A DNA stretch of 64,000 bases from Candidatus Thorarchaeota archaeon (GTDB lineage Archaea > Asgardarchaeota > Thorarchaeia > Thorarchaeales > Thorarchaeaceae), in the NCBI GenBank assembly GCA_016841005.1, contig JAEORG010000035.1, positions 1 to 64,000 on the forward strand. The letters run 5' to 3'. A program made the position numbers and the translations under genes. The notes beneath the pieces are model-generated. The model saw only the letters and a program-made list of their open reading frames with translations. It was not told where the DNA came from and made no database searches. Positions 35,922 through 44,430 of this stretch are shown here, piece by piece. Numbering within the stretch: the first letter of the stretch is position 1; each line of letters begins with the position of its first letter.

Positions 35922-36503
35922 TCAATGTAATGGCTGCATCAGTGCACTGGCGCGCATTGCGTCGTGAAACAGGATTTCAAATGCTTCGAGCACGTTTAGT
36001 CCGTTCATTGCTACACTCTTGAGCACAGGAATCGAAGAGGGTATCCTGAGATGGTTTCGCAACCTCTCTTCGTCTATTGCATCAGGAAGATCTTGTTTGT
36101 TCAGACATACAACAAGTGGAAATGGACGGTCTTCATCTGAAATTAAGGTCATAAGTTCATTCCAGCTTGCTAAGTTTTCATCTAATAATGCCTCTTGTGA
36201 GTCTGCGACAAAAACGATACCATCGGCACCTACCAATACAACTTCACGTGTCGAACGATAGAAATCTTGTCCTGTTGCAGACCAGATGTGAGTGTTAATT
36301 GTCCAGCTGTCACCAAGAGCAAATGGAATAGTACCAAAGTCACAAAACATCGTACGTCCTACGGTGTTTTCTATTGATGTCAAACGATCTGCACAGTCCA
36401 GACTCTTGAAAAGCCATCGTATGGATGTTGTTTTTCCACTCATTGCTGGTCCGAAAAAGACAATTTTCAATCCAACTGTCCGATTCCCATAATCTACTAT
36501 CAA
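35922..36503 (-). CDS. MglA-like Ras-superfamily small GTPase
   Basis: 193 residues. G1 is GPAMSGKTT (18-26), the switch II region reads WSATGQDFY (74-82), followed by GIVFVADSQEA (95-105) typical of MglA-type GTPases, and G4 is NKQD (135-138). The usual DxxGQ Asp of switch II is replaced, as in MglA proteins where it is TVPGQ. It is the last gene of a three-gene run with an unknown protein and a double-roadblock protein. Such GTPase-roadblock pairs control polarity or membrane processes in bacteria and are abundant in Asgard archaea. Target here unknown. Confidence 0.88.
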   Translation of the reverse strand: MIVDYGNRTVGLKIVFFGPAMSGKTTSIRWLFKSLDCADRLTSIENTVGRTMFCDFGTIPFALGDSWTINTHIWSATGQDFYRSTREVVLVGADGIVFVADSQEALLDENLASWNELMTLISDEDRPFPLVVCLNKQDLPDAIDEERLRNHLRIPSSIPVLKSVAMNGLNVLEAFEILFHDAMRASALMQPLH

Positions 36504-36514
36504 TCACAGCCCTC

Positions 36515-37435
36515 CTATGTACCCCACATGCTATCAACAAAGGCTCCAAGCCCTGATAGTGTTCCTAGCTTGACACAGTCAGAGAAATCTTCATGCCACT
36601 CCGCTCGAATAAATCGGATTAGATCCATTAGGTTTCCTCCTTCCCATCCAATAGCTTCGTATAAGTTACGTTCAGTTAACACGGTAGAAGTCCCCAGCTC
36701 TCGTGCTAACCTGATCCTTGAGAGAAGTGTGACTGCTCTTCTGGCTGCATGGACAAAACTATTGATTTCTTCTACAAACATATCATGAGTTATTTTTTCA
36801 GATTCATCATCAAGTTTTAGAACGGCGTTCATTATTCCATCCGAAACTTTAGCACCGCGAAGTGACTTACTCAGCAACCTTCTGATACGTTCGAGGGATT
36901 GATTCTTACGCGTTAGAATCTTATCGACAATTCGCTTCTCAACTTCTAGGCTGCTTACCTCTTGATTCACTAAATCAAATTTCATTGAAGAAGGAGATGA
37001 AAGTCGAAGAACACCACATGCTTTCGAAGCTTGAGAGATATGAGTAATTACTTCTTCCAATGTTTCCTCACTGACGTATACACCCATTGTGTTTGTTCCA
37101 AGTGGTATCCCAATTATCCATCCAGTGAAGTGGTTGATTCGTTCTAGTGCTAGGCGAAGATTGGATGTGAGACAGCATACAGTAGTTCTGTTAACCTCAT
37201 AGTTATGCTTCTCTTCTTCCCAAACAGAAAGAATCTCATCTTCTGAGGTGAAATCCCTCCAGAATACCATCTTATGGCGATGAGGACCTAAAAGTACTAA
37301 ACTTTCAACCATATCATCTACTAATTCCATATCATTACCCGTTACTAAAATCGGGAGCCGATTCATGATTGAATTCAGTAAAAGAGGGAATTCATTGTCC
37401 AATATTTCAATTAATCGCATTATAGAATAACTCAT
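36515..37435 (-). CDS. Unknown protein between GTPase and roadblock genes
   Basis: 306 residues, no family recognised. The N-terminal half alternates beta strands and helices (LPILVTGNDMELVDDMVESLVLLG; HKMVFWRDF; TVCCLTSNLRLALERI; WIIGIPLGTNTMGVYV), an alpha/beta-fold pattern without an intact P-loop. The C-terminal half is helical with charged residues (KIVDKILTRKNQSLERIRRLL-like, RRAVTLLSRIRLARELG). Its start overlaps the roadblock gene's stop (ATGA) and 11 bases separate it from the GTPase gene, so it is likely part of the same complex or regulatory circuit. Confidence 0.7.
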   Translation of the reverse strand: MSYSIMRLIEILDNEFPLLLNSIMNRLPILVTGNDMELVDDMVESLVLLGPHRHKMVFWRDFTSEDEILSVWEEEKHNYEVNRTTVCCLTSNLRLALERINHFTGWIIGIPLGTNTMGVYVSEETLEEVITHISQASKACGVLRLSSPSSMKFDLVNQEVSSLEVEKRIVDKILTRKNQSLERIRRLLSKSLRGAKVSDGIMNAVLKLDDESEKITHDMFVEEINSFVHAARRAVTLLSRIRLARELGTSTVLTERNLYEAIGWEGGNLMDLIRFIRAEWHEDFSDCVKLGTLSGLGAFVDSMWGT

Positions 37436-38409
37436 GTTCGTTTCCTCGCTACTAGAAGGTCCCTTTTTGGGCGCTCGGATAGTATTAGTTCACGTAGATC
37501 TTGAGGTAATGCTGGACGAGTAACTGAAGCTGCACTTAGTACTCGCTGGGTTTCAGCGATATAGTGCTTGAGCAATAAGCGCATCAGGCCAAGTTTTTGG
37601 TTATCTTTCTTCACCCACAAACTAAAGACGCCATTCGGAACTGCATAAATAAAATGGCGAGTTTCATTTGTTTCACACAATACTGTTTGCAGAGAACTGT
37701 TCCTCAGTGTTCGTATGACTCTCTCGGAAGCATCGTGCATTGCAAATGACATTGCTGCGAGTCTATCATTCGTAAAGCCTTCTAATGATACTCTCACACC
37801 ACCGCTGAGGGATAGAAAGACAGAATCGATATTTGGTATACTGTCATGGAGCTGGCGAAGTATTGATCTTAAGGCCAATGCCTGAGACCTGTCAAGAGAG
37901 ATCATAGACCTCGATGTTGAATAGGTTGGCGCATTTCCATCTGCTACTGCGAAACCACTAAGCACTTGTTGTGTTTCTTCCACACTATACGACCTGAGAG
38001 GTGGAAGTCTTCCATCTACATGCTGTTTGAGAAGAAATGAGACCCGTGTCATGCTGTCTCTCATTTCTATGAATAGAGCTGCAAGGTTTACTCTTGGTGC
38101 GGTTGTAATTGTCAAGAAGTAATCAGGATTGTTGGGAAGAGAAGCAAGGAATACCTTTGAGGTATCAGATTCCATTAACAGATAGTTGAAATTCCCGTGT
38201 ATCAGTCTGGCAACACCAAATATTGCACATGTTGATGATGCAACTGCAAATACTTCTTCCTTGCTAAACCATACACCTGCACTCGCTACAGGAAGACCAT
38301 CTTTCTGTATCAGAACGACATTCTCGACTCCTGTAATCAGTTTGATGTTCTGCAAGGTTTCATTGAGATCTTCAGTCAAGGGCTCAGCTCCGGACCTAAA
38401 GTAGTCCAT
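37432..38409 (-). CDS. Double roadblock/LC7-domain protein
   Basis: 325 residues with two roadblock-like domains in tandem: residues about 10-125 (LQNIKLITGVENVVLIQKDGLPVASAG, then FLASLPNNPDYFLTI) and about 190-300 (LHDSIPNIDSVFLSLSGGVRVSLEG, then HFIYAVPNGVFSLWV). Roadblock domains act as GAP-like or dimerising partners of MglA/Rag-type GTPases. I start at ATG 38409: a TATA-like CTATATAATC (38429-38438) lies about 24 bases upstream, so the transcript is near-leaderless, and the earlier ATG at 38445 would precede it. Confidence 0.75.
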   Translation of the reverse strand: MDYFRSGAEPLTEDLNETLQNIKLITGVENVVLIQKDGLPVASAGVWFSKEEVFAVASSTCAIFGVARLIHGNFNYLLMESDTSKVFLASLPNNPDYFLTITTAPRVNLAALFIEMRDSMTRVSFLLKQHVDGRLPPLRSYSVEETQQVLSGFAVADGNAPTYSTSRSMISLDRSQALALRSILRQLHDSIPNIDSVFLSLSGGVRVSLEGFTNDRLAAMSFAMHDASERVIRTLRNSSLQTVLCETNETRHFIYAVPNGVFSLWVKKDNQKLGLMRLLLKHYIAETQRVLSAASVTRPALPQDLRELILSERPKRDLLVARKRT

Positions 38410-38428
38410 TGATGAATCCTGTTCTAGA

Positions 38429-38438
38429 CTATATAATC
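38429..38438 (-). promoter_or_regulatory. TATA box of the roadblock-GTPase operon
   Basis: On the minus strand GATTATATAG is centred about 24-25 bases before the ATG at 38409, the normal archaeal distance to a transcription start. It therefore supports a leaderless start for the roadblock gene. Confidence 0.55.
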
Positions 38439-38461
38439 TCCACAATAACCAGATGTGGCTA

Positions 38462-39757
38462 TTACATATGAATTAGAGCTGCATCTGGGACCTCTTGAAA
38501 GATTTCTCTTGCAGCGCGTTCGACTTTCTTTCTATGACGGTCAAAGGTATAGACACGAATTACATCAAGATATATTTTCATCATTTCTGCAAACTTGGAA
38601 AACTCCGATAATTTTCTCTGTACTCTCTTACCCTCAATCATCTCAAAGATAGCAATCTCCATTGGGTCAAGTTGATGAGGATTGTAGGGAACAGATGGAA
38701 GTGTTGGTACATCTACAATCACATCAGCTGCTGGGACCTTGGCTGCTTCTGCAATTTCTTCTTGAATGCTTTCCCTTACTTTTCGTTTTGTTAACACTTT
38801 TGATACAAATCGATCCTCTGTGTGTAAGACCTTCTCAAAGGCTGATTTATAGAGCACTCTAGAATCAAGCATATTCATTATTCTTGATGCCTCTCGTGCA
38901 TCATCAGATTCGGTCGGATTCAATCGTCTGATACGAGATACAAGTGACATATCATCTAGAGCAAGAAATTCATTTGGAGTAGCGAATGCGGTCAGATTAA
39001 GTGCTTTATCAGCAGCAGCTATTAACTTGATTAGCATTACTTCTACGCTCCTTACAGTTTTATGATAGTATACATTCAGAAACATCTCATATCTTGCCAC
39101 TATGAAAGACTCCAGAGCGCCTCTTGCAGCCAAATCAAAATGAATCTCATAGTCTTTCGACACTTCCATGCTATTGATGAGACGGTGTATGTCTACAAGA
39201 CCATAGTTTACTCCGCAATAGAATGAATCACGAATTAGATAGTCTAATTTATCTGCATCAACTTGTCCTGCTGCTATGCCACTGACAACACTATCCATCT
39301 TTTTGGTTCTGCGACCACGTACTAAGTCAGCAATCCGTTTCTTTGATACTCCTCCATCCTCTATTATGTCACCAAGTTCACTCTCTTTGATAATCCATTC
39401 CCCTACATCTTCATGATTCTTTCCTTGTCGTTCAATCAATGGCTCTTCGAAAACATGGCTAAAGGGACCATGACCAATATCATGAAGAAGACCTGCCACT
39501 CGAACCTCTTGTAAATCCTCATCACCCAATCCTATCTGTTCTAGTAGTCTTTTTCCAGCTAGACCAGCTAGATACATTGCACCTATACAATGACCAAAAC
39601 GTGTATGTTCTGCAGCCGGATAGACGTAGTGGGCTCCTGAGAGTTGTTTAATTCTGCGTAGACGCTGGTATGGTTCAGAATTGATAATTTTGCTCTCTAA
39701 TTCTGTGATACCGATGAATCCATGAACGGGATCGTTGATTTCCATATCGAAATTCAT
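38462..39757 (-). CDS. HD-domain phosphohydrolase (dNTPase/SAMHD1-like)
   Basis: 431-residue HD-superfamily enzyme like archaeal dNTP triphosphohydrolases. The metal ligands are visible: HTRFGHCIG (first His), LLHDIGHGPFSH (HD pair) and DQVDADKLDYLIRD-type VDADKLDYL (late Asp). C-terminal helices and a charged tail follow. Start ATG 39757 has GAGGT 9 bases upstream and gives the family N-terminus MNFDMEINDPVHG; an earlier ATG at 39796 lies inside the HTH gene. It is 22 bases downstream of that regulator, likely one transcript. Confidence 0.9.
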   Translation of the reverse strand: MNFDMEINDPVHGFIGITELESKIINSEPYQRLRRIKQLSGAHYVYPAAEHTRFGHCIGAMYLAGLAGKRLLEQIGLGDEDLQEVRVAGLLHDIGHGPFSHVFEEPLIERQGKNHEDVGEWIIKESELGDIIEDGGVSKKRIADLVRGRRTKKMDSVVSGIAAGQVDADKLDYLIRDSFYCGVNYGLVDIHRLINSMEVSKDYEIHFDLAARGALESFIVARYEMFLNVYYHKTVRSVEVMLIKLIAAADKALNLTAFATPNEFLALDDMSLVSRIRRLNPTESDDAREASRIMNMLDSRVLYKSAFEKVLHTEDRFVSKVLTKRKVRESIQEEIAEAAKVPAADVIVDVPTLPSVPYNPHQLDPMEIAIFEMIEGKRVQRKLSEFSKFAEMMKIYLDVIRVYTFDRHRKKVERAAREIFQEVPDAALIHM

Positions 39758-39779
39758 GATTGTGACCTCAGTAGGGGTC

Positions 39780-40523
39780 CTATTTGTGTGGCTCAAATCC
39801 TCTTAATACTCGAACAAGTTCCTCTGGAGTATTCAGTTCTGAAACACAAAGAGGGAGATGTATACTATCGGCAATCTTTACTGCAAGAGGATCTAGCTCT
39901 TTAACTCCCTGTAATATGACTGCTGCGGGTTTTACGGCAACCGAAGTCCCAATCTGACTCGCCTTTATAGCAACCATTGGAGAACGTCCTGTGGAAACAT
40001 TTGTCAGGATTGCAGCTCTTTGAGTAGTACCTCCGTAGAGACGTAATAGTTGCTGAGGTGTTAATGTTACAATTGCCTTGACGCTATCTAATGCGGTATA
40101 TCCGTATATATCACGGTCTAAGAGGCTCTTGTGAGTTAAGACCTTGCATTCCAATTTATCTACTAGTAGCCGTGCAGGTATAGGAACACCAAATTCTCTA
40201 CTGTCTAGAATAGCATCGGATGCAATTTCAGGCGTTACTAGCTTTTCCAAAGCCATAGCAATTCGGCCACCACTAGCAGCATCCATTTCTATAAGACCCT
40301 CAACAAAACGCTTGATGGTTTCTACACGAGGAGACTTTCTCCTACCGCTTTCATAGTCACTAATTACAGAGGGGGAAACTTCGAGATGTTTTGCCAAGTT
40401 TTTCTGAGAGATTTGAAATCTTTCTCGCCAGCGTTTCATAACCGCACCTGGATCTTCTTCCGCTAGACAAATTTCTCCTGCCATTGCTTCAGCAAGTCTC
40501 AGTAGTGCCTCATTCTGCTCCAT
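39780..40523 (-). CDS. Xre-type HTH transcriptional regulator (archaeal family)
   Basis: 247 residues. The HTH is at about 35-70 (RFQISQKNLAKHLEVSPSVISDYESGRRKSP). The C-terminal ligand-like domain (about 110-240) has IPARLLVDKLECKVL, GYTALDSVKAIVTLTPQQLLRLYGG and ends ELNTPEELVRVLRG, matching a conserved archaeal regulator family with CBS-like or nucleotide-binding appearance. It sits upstream of the HD phosphohydrolase in the same direction and diverges from the GPN GTPase gene, so it may regulate either. Confidence 0.85.
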   Translation of the reverse strand: MEQNEALLRLAEAMAGEICLAEEDPGAVMKRWRERFQISQKNLAKHLEVSPSVISDYESGRRKSPRVETIKRFVEGLIEMDAASGGRIAMALEKLVTPEIASDAILDSREFGVPIPARLLVDKLECKVLTHKSLLDRDIYGYTALDSVKAIVTLTPQQLLRLYGGTTQRAAILTNVSTGRSPMVAIKASQIGTSVAVKPAAVILQGVKELDPLAVKIADSIHLPLCVSELNTPEELVRVLRGFEPHK

Positions 40524-40655
40524 ATTTAATGATATGATTCATGTTTAAGATAAGAGTTGTTGCAAGTTCTCACTAAAAAATCGTCACGCGACGAAAAACA
40601 ATATACCTTGGACCTACCAAAGGACTCAAAGAGCTTTGTTAGGTAGACCGTTCAT

Positions 40656-41420
40656 ATGTTCATGATGTTTTTAGTTGGAACTGCTGGATCTGGCAAGTCA
40701 TTACTTACTGCTGCTCTGGAAGATTGGTTAGTTTCATCTGAGATTAGTGTTGCAGTAGTGAATCTGGATCCTGGTGTGGAATCTCCACCATATACTTCGG
40801 ATATCGATATCCGAAGCTATGTGGATTACGGAGAGATAATGCAACAATTCGGACTGGGACCAAATGGAGCACTAGTGGCATCCTTGGATATGGCAGTAAG
40901 TAGTGCTGATGAATTACGTGAGGAGATTGCTGATCTTGATAGAGACTACGTTCTTGTTGATTGTCCAGGACAGATTGAATTGTTCGCATACCGTAACTCT
41001 GGACCATTAATGGTTTCGAGCCTGGTGAGTGATGATCCTGCACTTTCATTGTATTTATTGGATTCCAATATTGCACGAGTGCCCTCAGGTTATTTATCCG
41101 CGATGCTGCTTGGAATGTCAATCAATATCAGATTTGGATTACCACAGTTGAATATACTAAGTAAGGCAGATATTCTATCTGAAAAAGAGCTTGCTGAGAT
41201 AATTGAATGGTCAAATGAACCCTATAAATTAGAAGAAGCATTAAACGCTTCTTCAACTGGTCTGATTAGAGAGTTCTCATCATCAATTCTACGAATGCTT
41301 AATGAAATGGGTGGAGGCCCGGATGTAATTCCTGTTTCTGGAAAACAGGTAATTGGATTTGAAACTCTTTATGGCGAATTCCAACGAATATTTCTTGGTG
41401 GCGATAATCTATACGAGTGA
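40656..41420 (+). CDS. GPN-loop GTPase
   Basis: Homodimeric GTPase related to eukaryotic GPN1-3, which help assemble RNA polymerase II. Walker A GTAGSGKS (about residues 7-14), VVNLDPGVE, the signature GPN loop in LGPNGALVASL (about 69-79), DCPGQIELF (G3 region), and a G4-like NILSKADIL. 254 residues fits. Its 3' end overlaps in a different frame with the possible upstream starts of the methyltransferase gene. Confidence 0.94.
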   Translation: MFMMFLVGTAGSGKSLLTAALEDWLVSSEISVAVVNLDPGVESPPYTSDIDIRSYVDYGEIMQQFGLGPNGALVASLDMAVSSADELREEIADLDRDYVLVDCPGQIELFAYRNSGPLMVSSLVSDDPALSLYLLDSNIARVPSGYLSAMLLGMSINIRFGLPQLNILSKADILSEKELAEIIEWSNEPYKLEEALNASSTGLIREFSSSILRMLNEMGGGPDVIPVSGKQVIGFETLYGEFQRIFLGGDNLYE

Positions 41421-41427
41421 TGGACCT

Positions 41428-42447
41428 GTGGAATTATACTATGTCCTTCTAGCTGGAAAAAATATCAAACTTGCACAGATAGAAGTAGAGTCATTACTAA
41501 ATCTCGTCAGTAAGAACTTTGAAATTAGATGGTATTCACGGCTGGGATTAATTGGCTGTTCTCTCAATCCCATTCCAATACTTCTTTACAGAGCTGCATT
41601 GGTTAGAGAAATTGGAAGTGTACTTGTTGAGGACCAACAATCCAGTTCGTTGGCAGACAAACTAACTCAGAATATAGTAGAGCCTGATGTTAATCAACAG
41701 AGTTTCTCAATTAGTGTCCATGATATAGACAAAGCACTTCCCCACGGTGAAAAACAGCGACTTGCAGAAAGTCTTGGAAAAATGATTCAAGACCTTACAG
41801 GTTCTTCAGTTTCCCTAAAAAAACCGGATATGCCCTTTTCGGTGGTGACTACGAAAGATGTGTCAGTACTAGGAAGGACTCACAAGTCATCACAACGAAA
41901 ACTGCTAGAACAACGCAGGCCAAGTAATAAGCCTTTTTTCCATCCGAGTATGATGAATTCAATTTTGGCTCGTGTAATGTGTAACATCGCGGAAATTTGC
42001 TCAGGTGACATTATTCTGGACCCATTTTGTGGAGGGGGGAGTATCCTCTGTGAAGCTTCTTTAATTGGAGCAAGAATAGTTGGTATTGATTTGAACTGGA
42101 AATTTCTCAAAGGAGCTAAGGAGAACCTACTCTATCAAAACACTCTTGATTTTACACTAGTACAGGGTGACTCTAGGTATATTCCTATAGAACACCTTGA
42201 TTGTATCATCACGGATCCACCATATGGAAGAACCAGTTCAACCCGGGGATCTGAAGCATCTGCCTTGGTGGAATCCTTATTGATGCATATTAAAGATTCT
42301 AAGGACAATCTAGTTCTTTGTTTATGTGCCAATCAGGATATGCAGCTGAAAAACGCTTTTTCACAATATGGATTGTCTGTTGAACATAGTGTGGCGATTC
42401 CAGTCCATAGTGGACTTACCCGAGAAATATTCAAGGTAAGAACCTAG
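41428..42447 (+). CDS. tRNA guanosine-10 N2-methyltransferase, Trm-G10/Trm11-like
   Basis: THUMP-containing methyltransferase that forms m2G or m2,2G at tRNA position 10. The N-terminal ferredoxin-like/THUMP region runs to about residue 150; the SAM motif ILDPFCGGGSILCEA and the catalytic TDPPYGR (D/N-PP-Y class of N-methyltransferases) lie in the C-terminal half. GTG at 41428 gives MELYYVLLAG, the usual family start, 7 bases after the GPN stop; ATGs at 41353 and 41371 would overlap the GPN gene. It converges with the UPF0201 gene, 4-base overlap. Confidence 0.88.
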   Translation: MELYYVLLAGKNIKLAQIEVESLLNLVSKNFEIRWYSRLGLIGCSLNPIPILLYRAALVREIGSVLVEDQQSSSLADKLTQNIVEPDVNQQSFSISVHDIDKALPHGEKQRLAESLGKMIQDLTGSSVSLKKPDMPFSVVTTKDVSVLGRTHKSSQRKLLEQRRPSNKPFFHPSMMNSILARVMCNIAEICSGDIILDPFCGGGSILCEASLIGARIVGIDLNWKFLKGAKENLLYQNTLDFTLVQGDSRYIPIEHLDCIITDPPYGRTSSTRGSEASALVESLLMHIKDSKDNLVLCLCANQDMQLKNAFSQYGLSVEHSVAIPVHSGLTREIFKVRT

Positions 42448-42866
42448 ACCTTTACGATTTGTCCATCCTTCGTGGGGGGAGTGAACCATGACAAGAATTC
42501 TTCTAATTGATTGGTTTCCTCCATTGCTAGGATAACTTCAATAGTTCCCAGAGGGGGTTTATCATCGTGATCTATCAATCGAATTTTTCTCTGCAACGCC
42601 GCCAGCTTATCTAGTCTTATTGATAAAGTAGTTCCTGTCCCGTGAGATTCAATTATTCGTCTAGTAGCATCTATAATTCTAGTTTCATGTATCATGTTTC
42701 GTAGGGTGGCTAATGTCGTTACATTGCTTGATTCATATTGTAGCCAAGATATGCTCTCTTCTTGAACTACTTTGAATTTGACATCAGGAAAGAGATAATT
42801 TAGTGCATCTGAAACTCGAGTTTGATCTTCTGTTGGATAGACAGGAGCTCTGACTATGACTCTCAT
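42444..42866 (-). CDS. UPF0201 RNA-binding-like protein
   Basis: 140-residue UPF0201 family protein, conserved in archaea, with a ribosomal L5-like fold. Diagnostic: VIVRAPVYPTEDQTRVSDALNYLFPD at the start, the RRIIESHGTGTTLSIRLDKLAALQRKI helix, and the PPLGTIEVIL strand. It lies 2 bases downstream of the UPF0200 gene; the two are neighbours or fused in many archaea, so they probably act together. Function unknown. Confidence 0.87.
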   Translation of the reverse strand: MRVIVRAPVYPTEDQTRVSDALNYLFPDVKFKVVQEESISWLQYESSNVTTLATLRNMIHETRIIDATRRIIESHGTGTTLSIRLDKLAALQRKIRLIDHDDKPPLGTIEVILAMEETNQLEEFLSWFTPPTKDGQIVKV

Positions 42867-42868
42867 TG

Positions 42869-43408
42869 TTAGATAAACTCCGCAACTATACTAGTAATTA
42901 GTGTACGAAAGTTTTCAAGGGTACCTTCGTTTACAAGCATAATATCACTCAAAGCAATGACTCCTCCTAGTCCAACTGATATTTCTCGTAAGTCTCTTTC
43001 TCTAAATGAAGCCCAGTCTGGTGGTGCATCCTCTCGCCCGCGTTCTTTTAATCGCTTATATCGAACGGATGGAGATGTATGAACACAGATTATTTTCACA
43101 TCCTCTGCATAATCATCAAAGACCTCCAACTCAGCAATGCTTCTACAGCCTTCAATGACAACAAGTTCCGATTTTGCCTCTTTTAGGTCTGATAAGCAAC
43201 GAATTGCAACAGCACCCATACCGTCCTTCTCGCGTAAATCAAGCATGACTTTCTTGGTATTTGCGGGGTTTGGCTCAAGACCGCGTTGCCTTGTTTCTTC
43301 CCTGATTACATCGCCCATAACAATGATTGGAATTCCTACCTTGTTGAAAGCCAACGCAAGCTCGCTCTTTCCTGCTCCTTGCATTCCTGTTACTAGCACA
43401 ATTTTCAT
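42869..43408 (-). CDS. UPF0200 P-loop kinase-like protein
   Basis: 179-residue P-loop NTPase of the UPF0200 family, related to adenylate and dephospho-CoA kinases. Walker A GMQGAGKS is at residues 8-15; MGDVIREETRQRG resembles the substrate-binding NMP region; a lid-like stretch KRLKERGREDAPPDWASFRERD follows. Located immediately upstream of UPF0201. No substrate is known to me. Confidence 0.88.
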   Translation of the reverse strand: MKIVLVTGMQGAGKSELALAFNKVGIPIIVMGDVIREETRQRGLEPNPANTKKVMLDLREKDGMGAVAIRCLSDLKEAKSELVVIEGCRSIAELEVFDDYAEDVKIICVHTSPSVRYKRLKERGREDAPPDWASFRERDLREISVGLGGVIALSDIMLVNEGTLENFRTLITSIVAEFI

Positions 43409-43551
43409 TCTCAGATCTCCGTTCTAGGGAAGAAGGTGTTTGTAGCACCATTCCATTGTCCTGTCCTTTATTATTGCCTCTTTAAGAATTCCCGTGGTAA
43501 AGTTGAACCATTATCCTAATGAACACGTATTATACTCTATAGTAGTGGTTG

Positions 43552-44127
43552 GTGCAGCTTGAATTGTCAGAAAAGGTTCGTGCATTTCTTAGTATAGACA
43601 TTAATGATGATTCTCTATTGGCCAATATTCTTCAAATACAGGAACAGCTGGATAGAAAATCAGCCAAGATGAAACTTGTTGAACGAGAGAATATCCATTT
43701 CACATGGAGATTCTTTGGTGATACGACAATGAATCAGATTGATGAAGTTCACTCCGAATTATCTCAATTGAAAATTGAACCATTTATTGTGGACATAGGT
43801 GGTGTTGGTGCATTTCCTAGCAAGCGACGACCAAGAGTCATTTGGATAGGTGTGCAACAGGGAATAGAACTTATGCGAGAATTGAAGGTAAGGACAGATT
43901 TACTTCTGGCAAATGTTGGATATGCTATTGAGAGAAAGAAATTCATCCCGCATGCCACGATTGCACGGGTACGAGATGTATATGATCAGGATCGAATATT
44001 ACGAAGTTTACAAGACCTCTCTGAGGTTTCTGTGGGTAAAATGAATGTCACAGGTGTTAGAATGACAAAGAGTACTCTGACTCCATCAGGTCCAATCTAC
44101 GAAACCCTTTGGGAAGTTTCAAGGTGA
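43552..44127 (+). CDS. thpR: RNA 2',3'-cyclic phosphodiesterase (2H family, ThpR-like)
   Basis: 2H phosphoesterase. The paired catalytic motifs are HFTWRFFGD (first HxT) and HATIARV (second HxT), spaced about 90 residues, with the family stretch VGAFPSKRRPRVIWIG between. Such enzymes open 2',3'-cyclic phosphates or ligate tRNA halves, fitting a genome with several tRNA introns. GTG at 43552 and TTG at 43549 are both possible starts; TTG at 43564 also gives a good N-terminus. 191 residues. Confidence 0.88.
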   Translation: MQLELSEKVRAFLSIDINDDSLLANILQIQEQLDRKSAKMKLVERENIHFTWRFFGDTTMNQIDEVHSELSQLKIEPFIVDIGGVGAFPSKRRPRVIWIGVQQGIELMRELKVRTDLLLANVGYAIERKKFIPHATIARVRDVYDQDRILRSLQDLSEVSVGKMNVTGVRMTKSTLTPSGPIYETLWEVSR

Positions 44128-44148
44128 ACAGTTGAAGAATAAGAATGG

Positions 44149-44252
44149 TGGGCCGGCCGTGACTTGAACACGGGATCTCTTGCAAGTTGGGGTACCGACC
44201 AATGTTCGATACCACCCCAAGCAAGAATCATACCAAGCTAGACTACCGACCC
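44149..44252 (-). tRNA. tRNA-Pro (GGG anticodon) with anticodon-loop intron
   Basis: Minus strand: acceptor GGGTCGG pairs with CCGGCCC, discriminator A, CCA encoded at 44146-44148. The anticodon loop is TTGGGG followed by a 30-base intron (44185-44214) and then T38; anticodon GGG at 44216-44218. CTTGC/GCAAG is the anticodon stem, TTGG/CCAA the 4-bp central helix, with bulges GGT and CTT: a canonical bulge-helix-bulge at 37/38. T arm is CCGTG-TTCAAGT-CACGG. Confidence 0.95.
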
Positions 44253-44314
44253 ATACAAAAGCTTGTACAACTGTACATGCATCGCTAGGCTGACTTGATT
44301 TGAAAATAAAGATT

Positions 44315-44361
44315 ACCACGTCACTGTATACAATTCTATGTGGATAATTAGAACACGTGGT
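44315..44361. repeat. Inverted ACCACGT/ACGTGGT pair before the HDAC gene
   Basis: ACCACGT (44315-44321) and ACGTGGT (44355-44361) form an inverted pair with a 33-base spacer, and the second copy sits directly before CCAAATATATCGG (44362-44374), the likely TATA box of the deacetylase gene. Possible operator. Confidence 0.5.
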
Positions 44362-44430
44362 CCAAATATATCGGATTTATGAGGGGGTGAATCCATTGAG
44401 AAATTATCCGTCCAAGTTAGGTGCACATAA

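Noticed and set aside
38410..38445. Longer start of the roadblock protein at 38445
   Set aside because: A TATA-like element (38429-38438) sits between the two ATGs, making 38409 the likely start.
41353..41427. Longer start of the Trm-G10-like methyltransferase
   Set aside because: It would overlap the GPN GTPase by up to 68 bases, and homologues begin at the YYVLL strand, matching GTG 41428.
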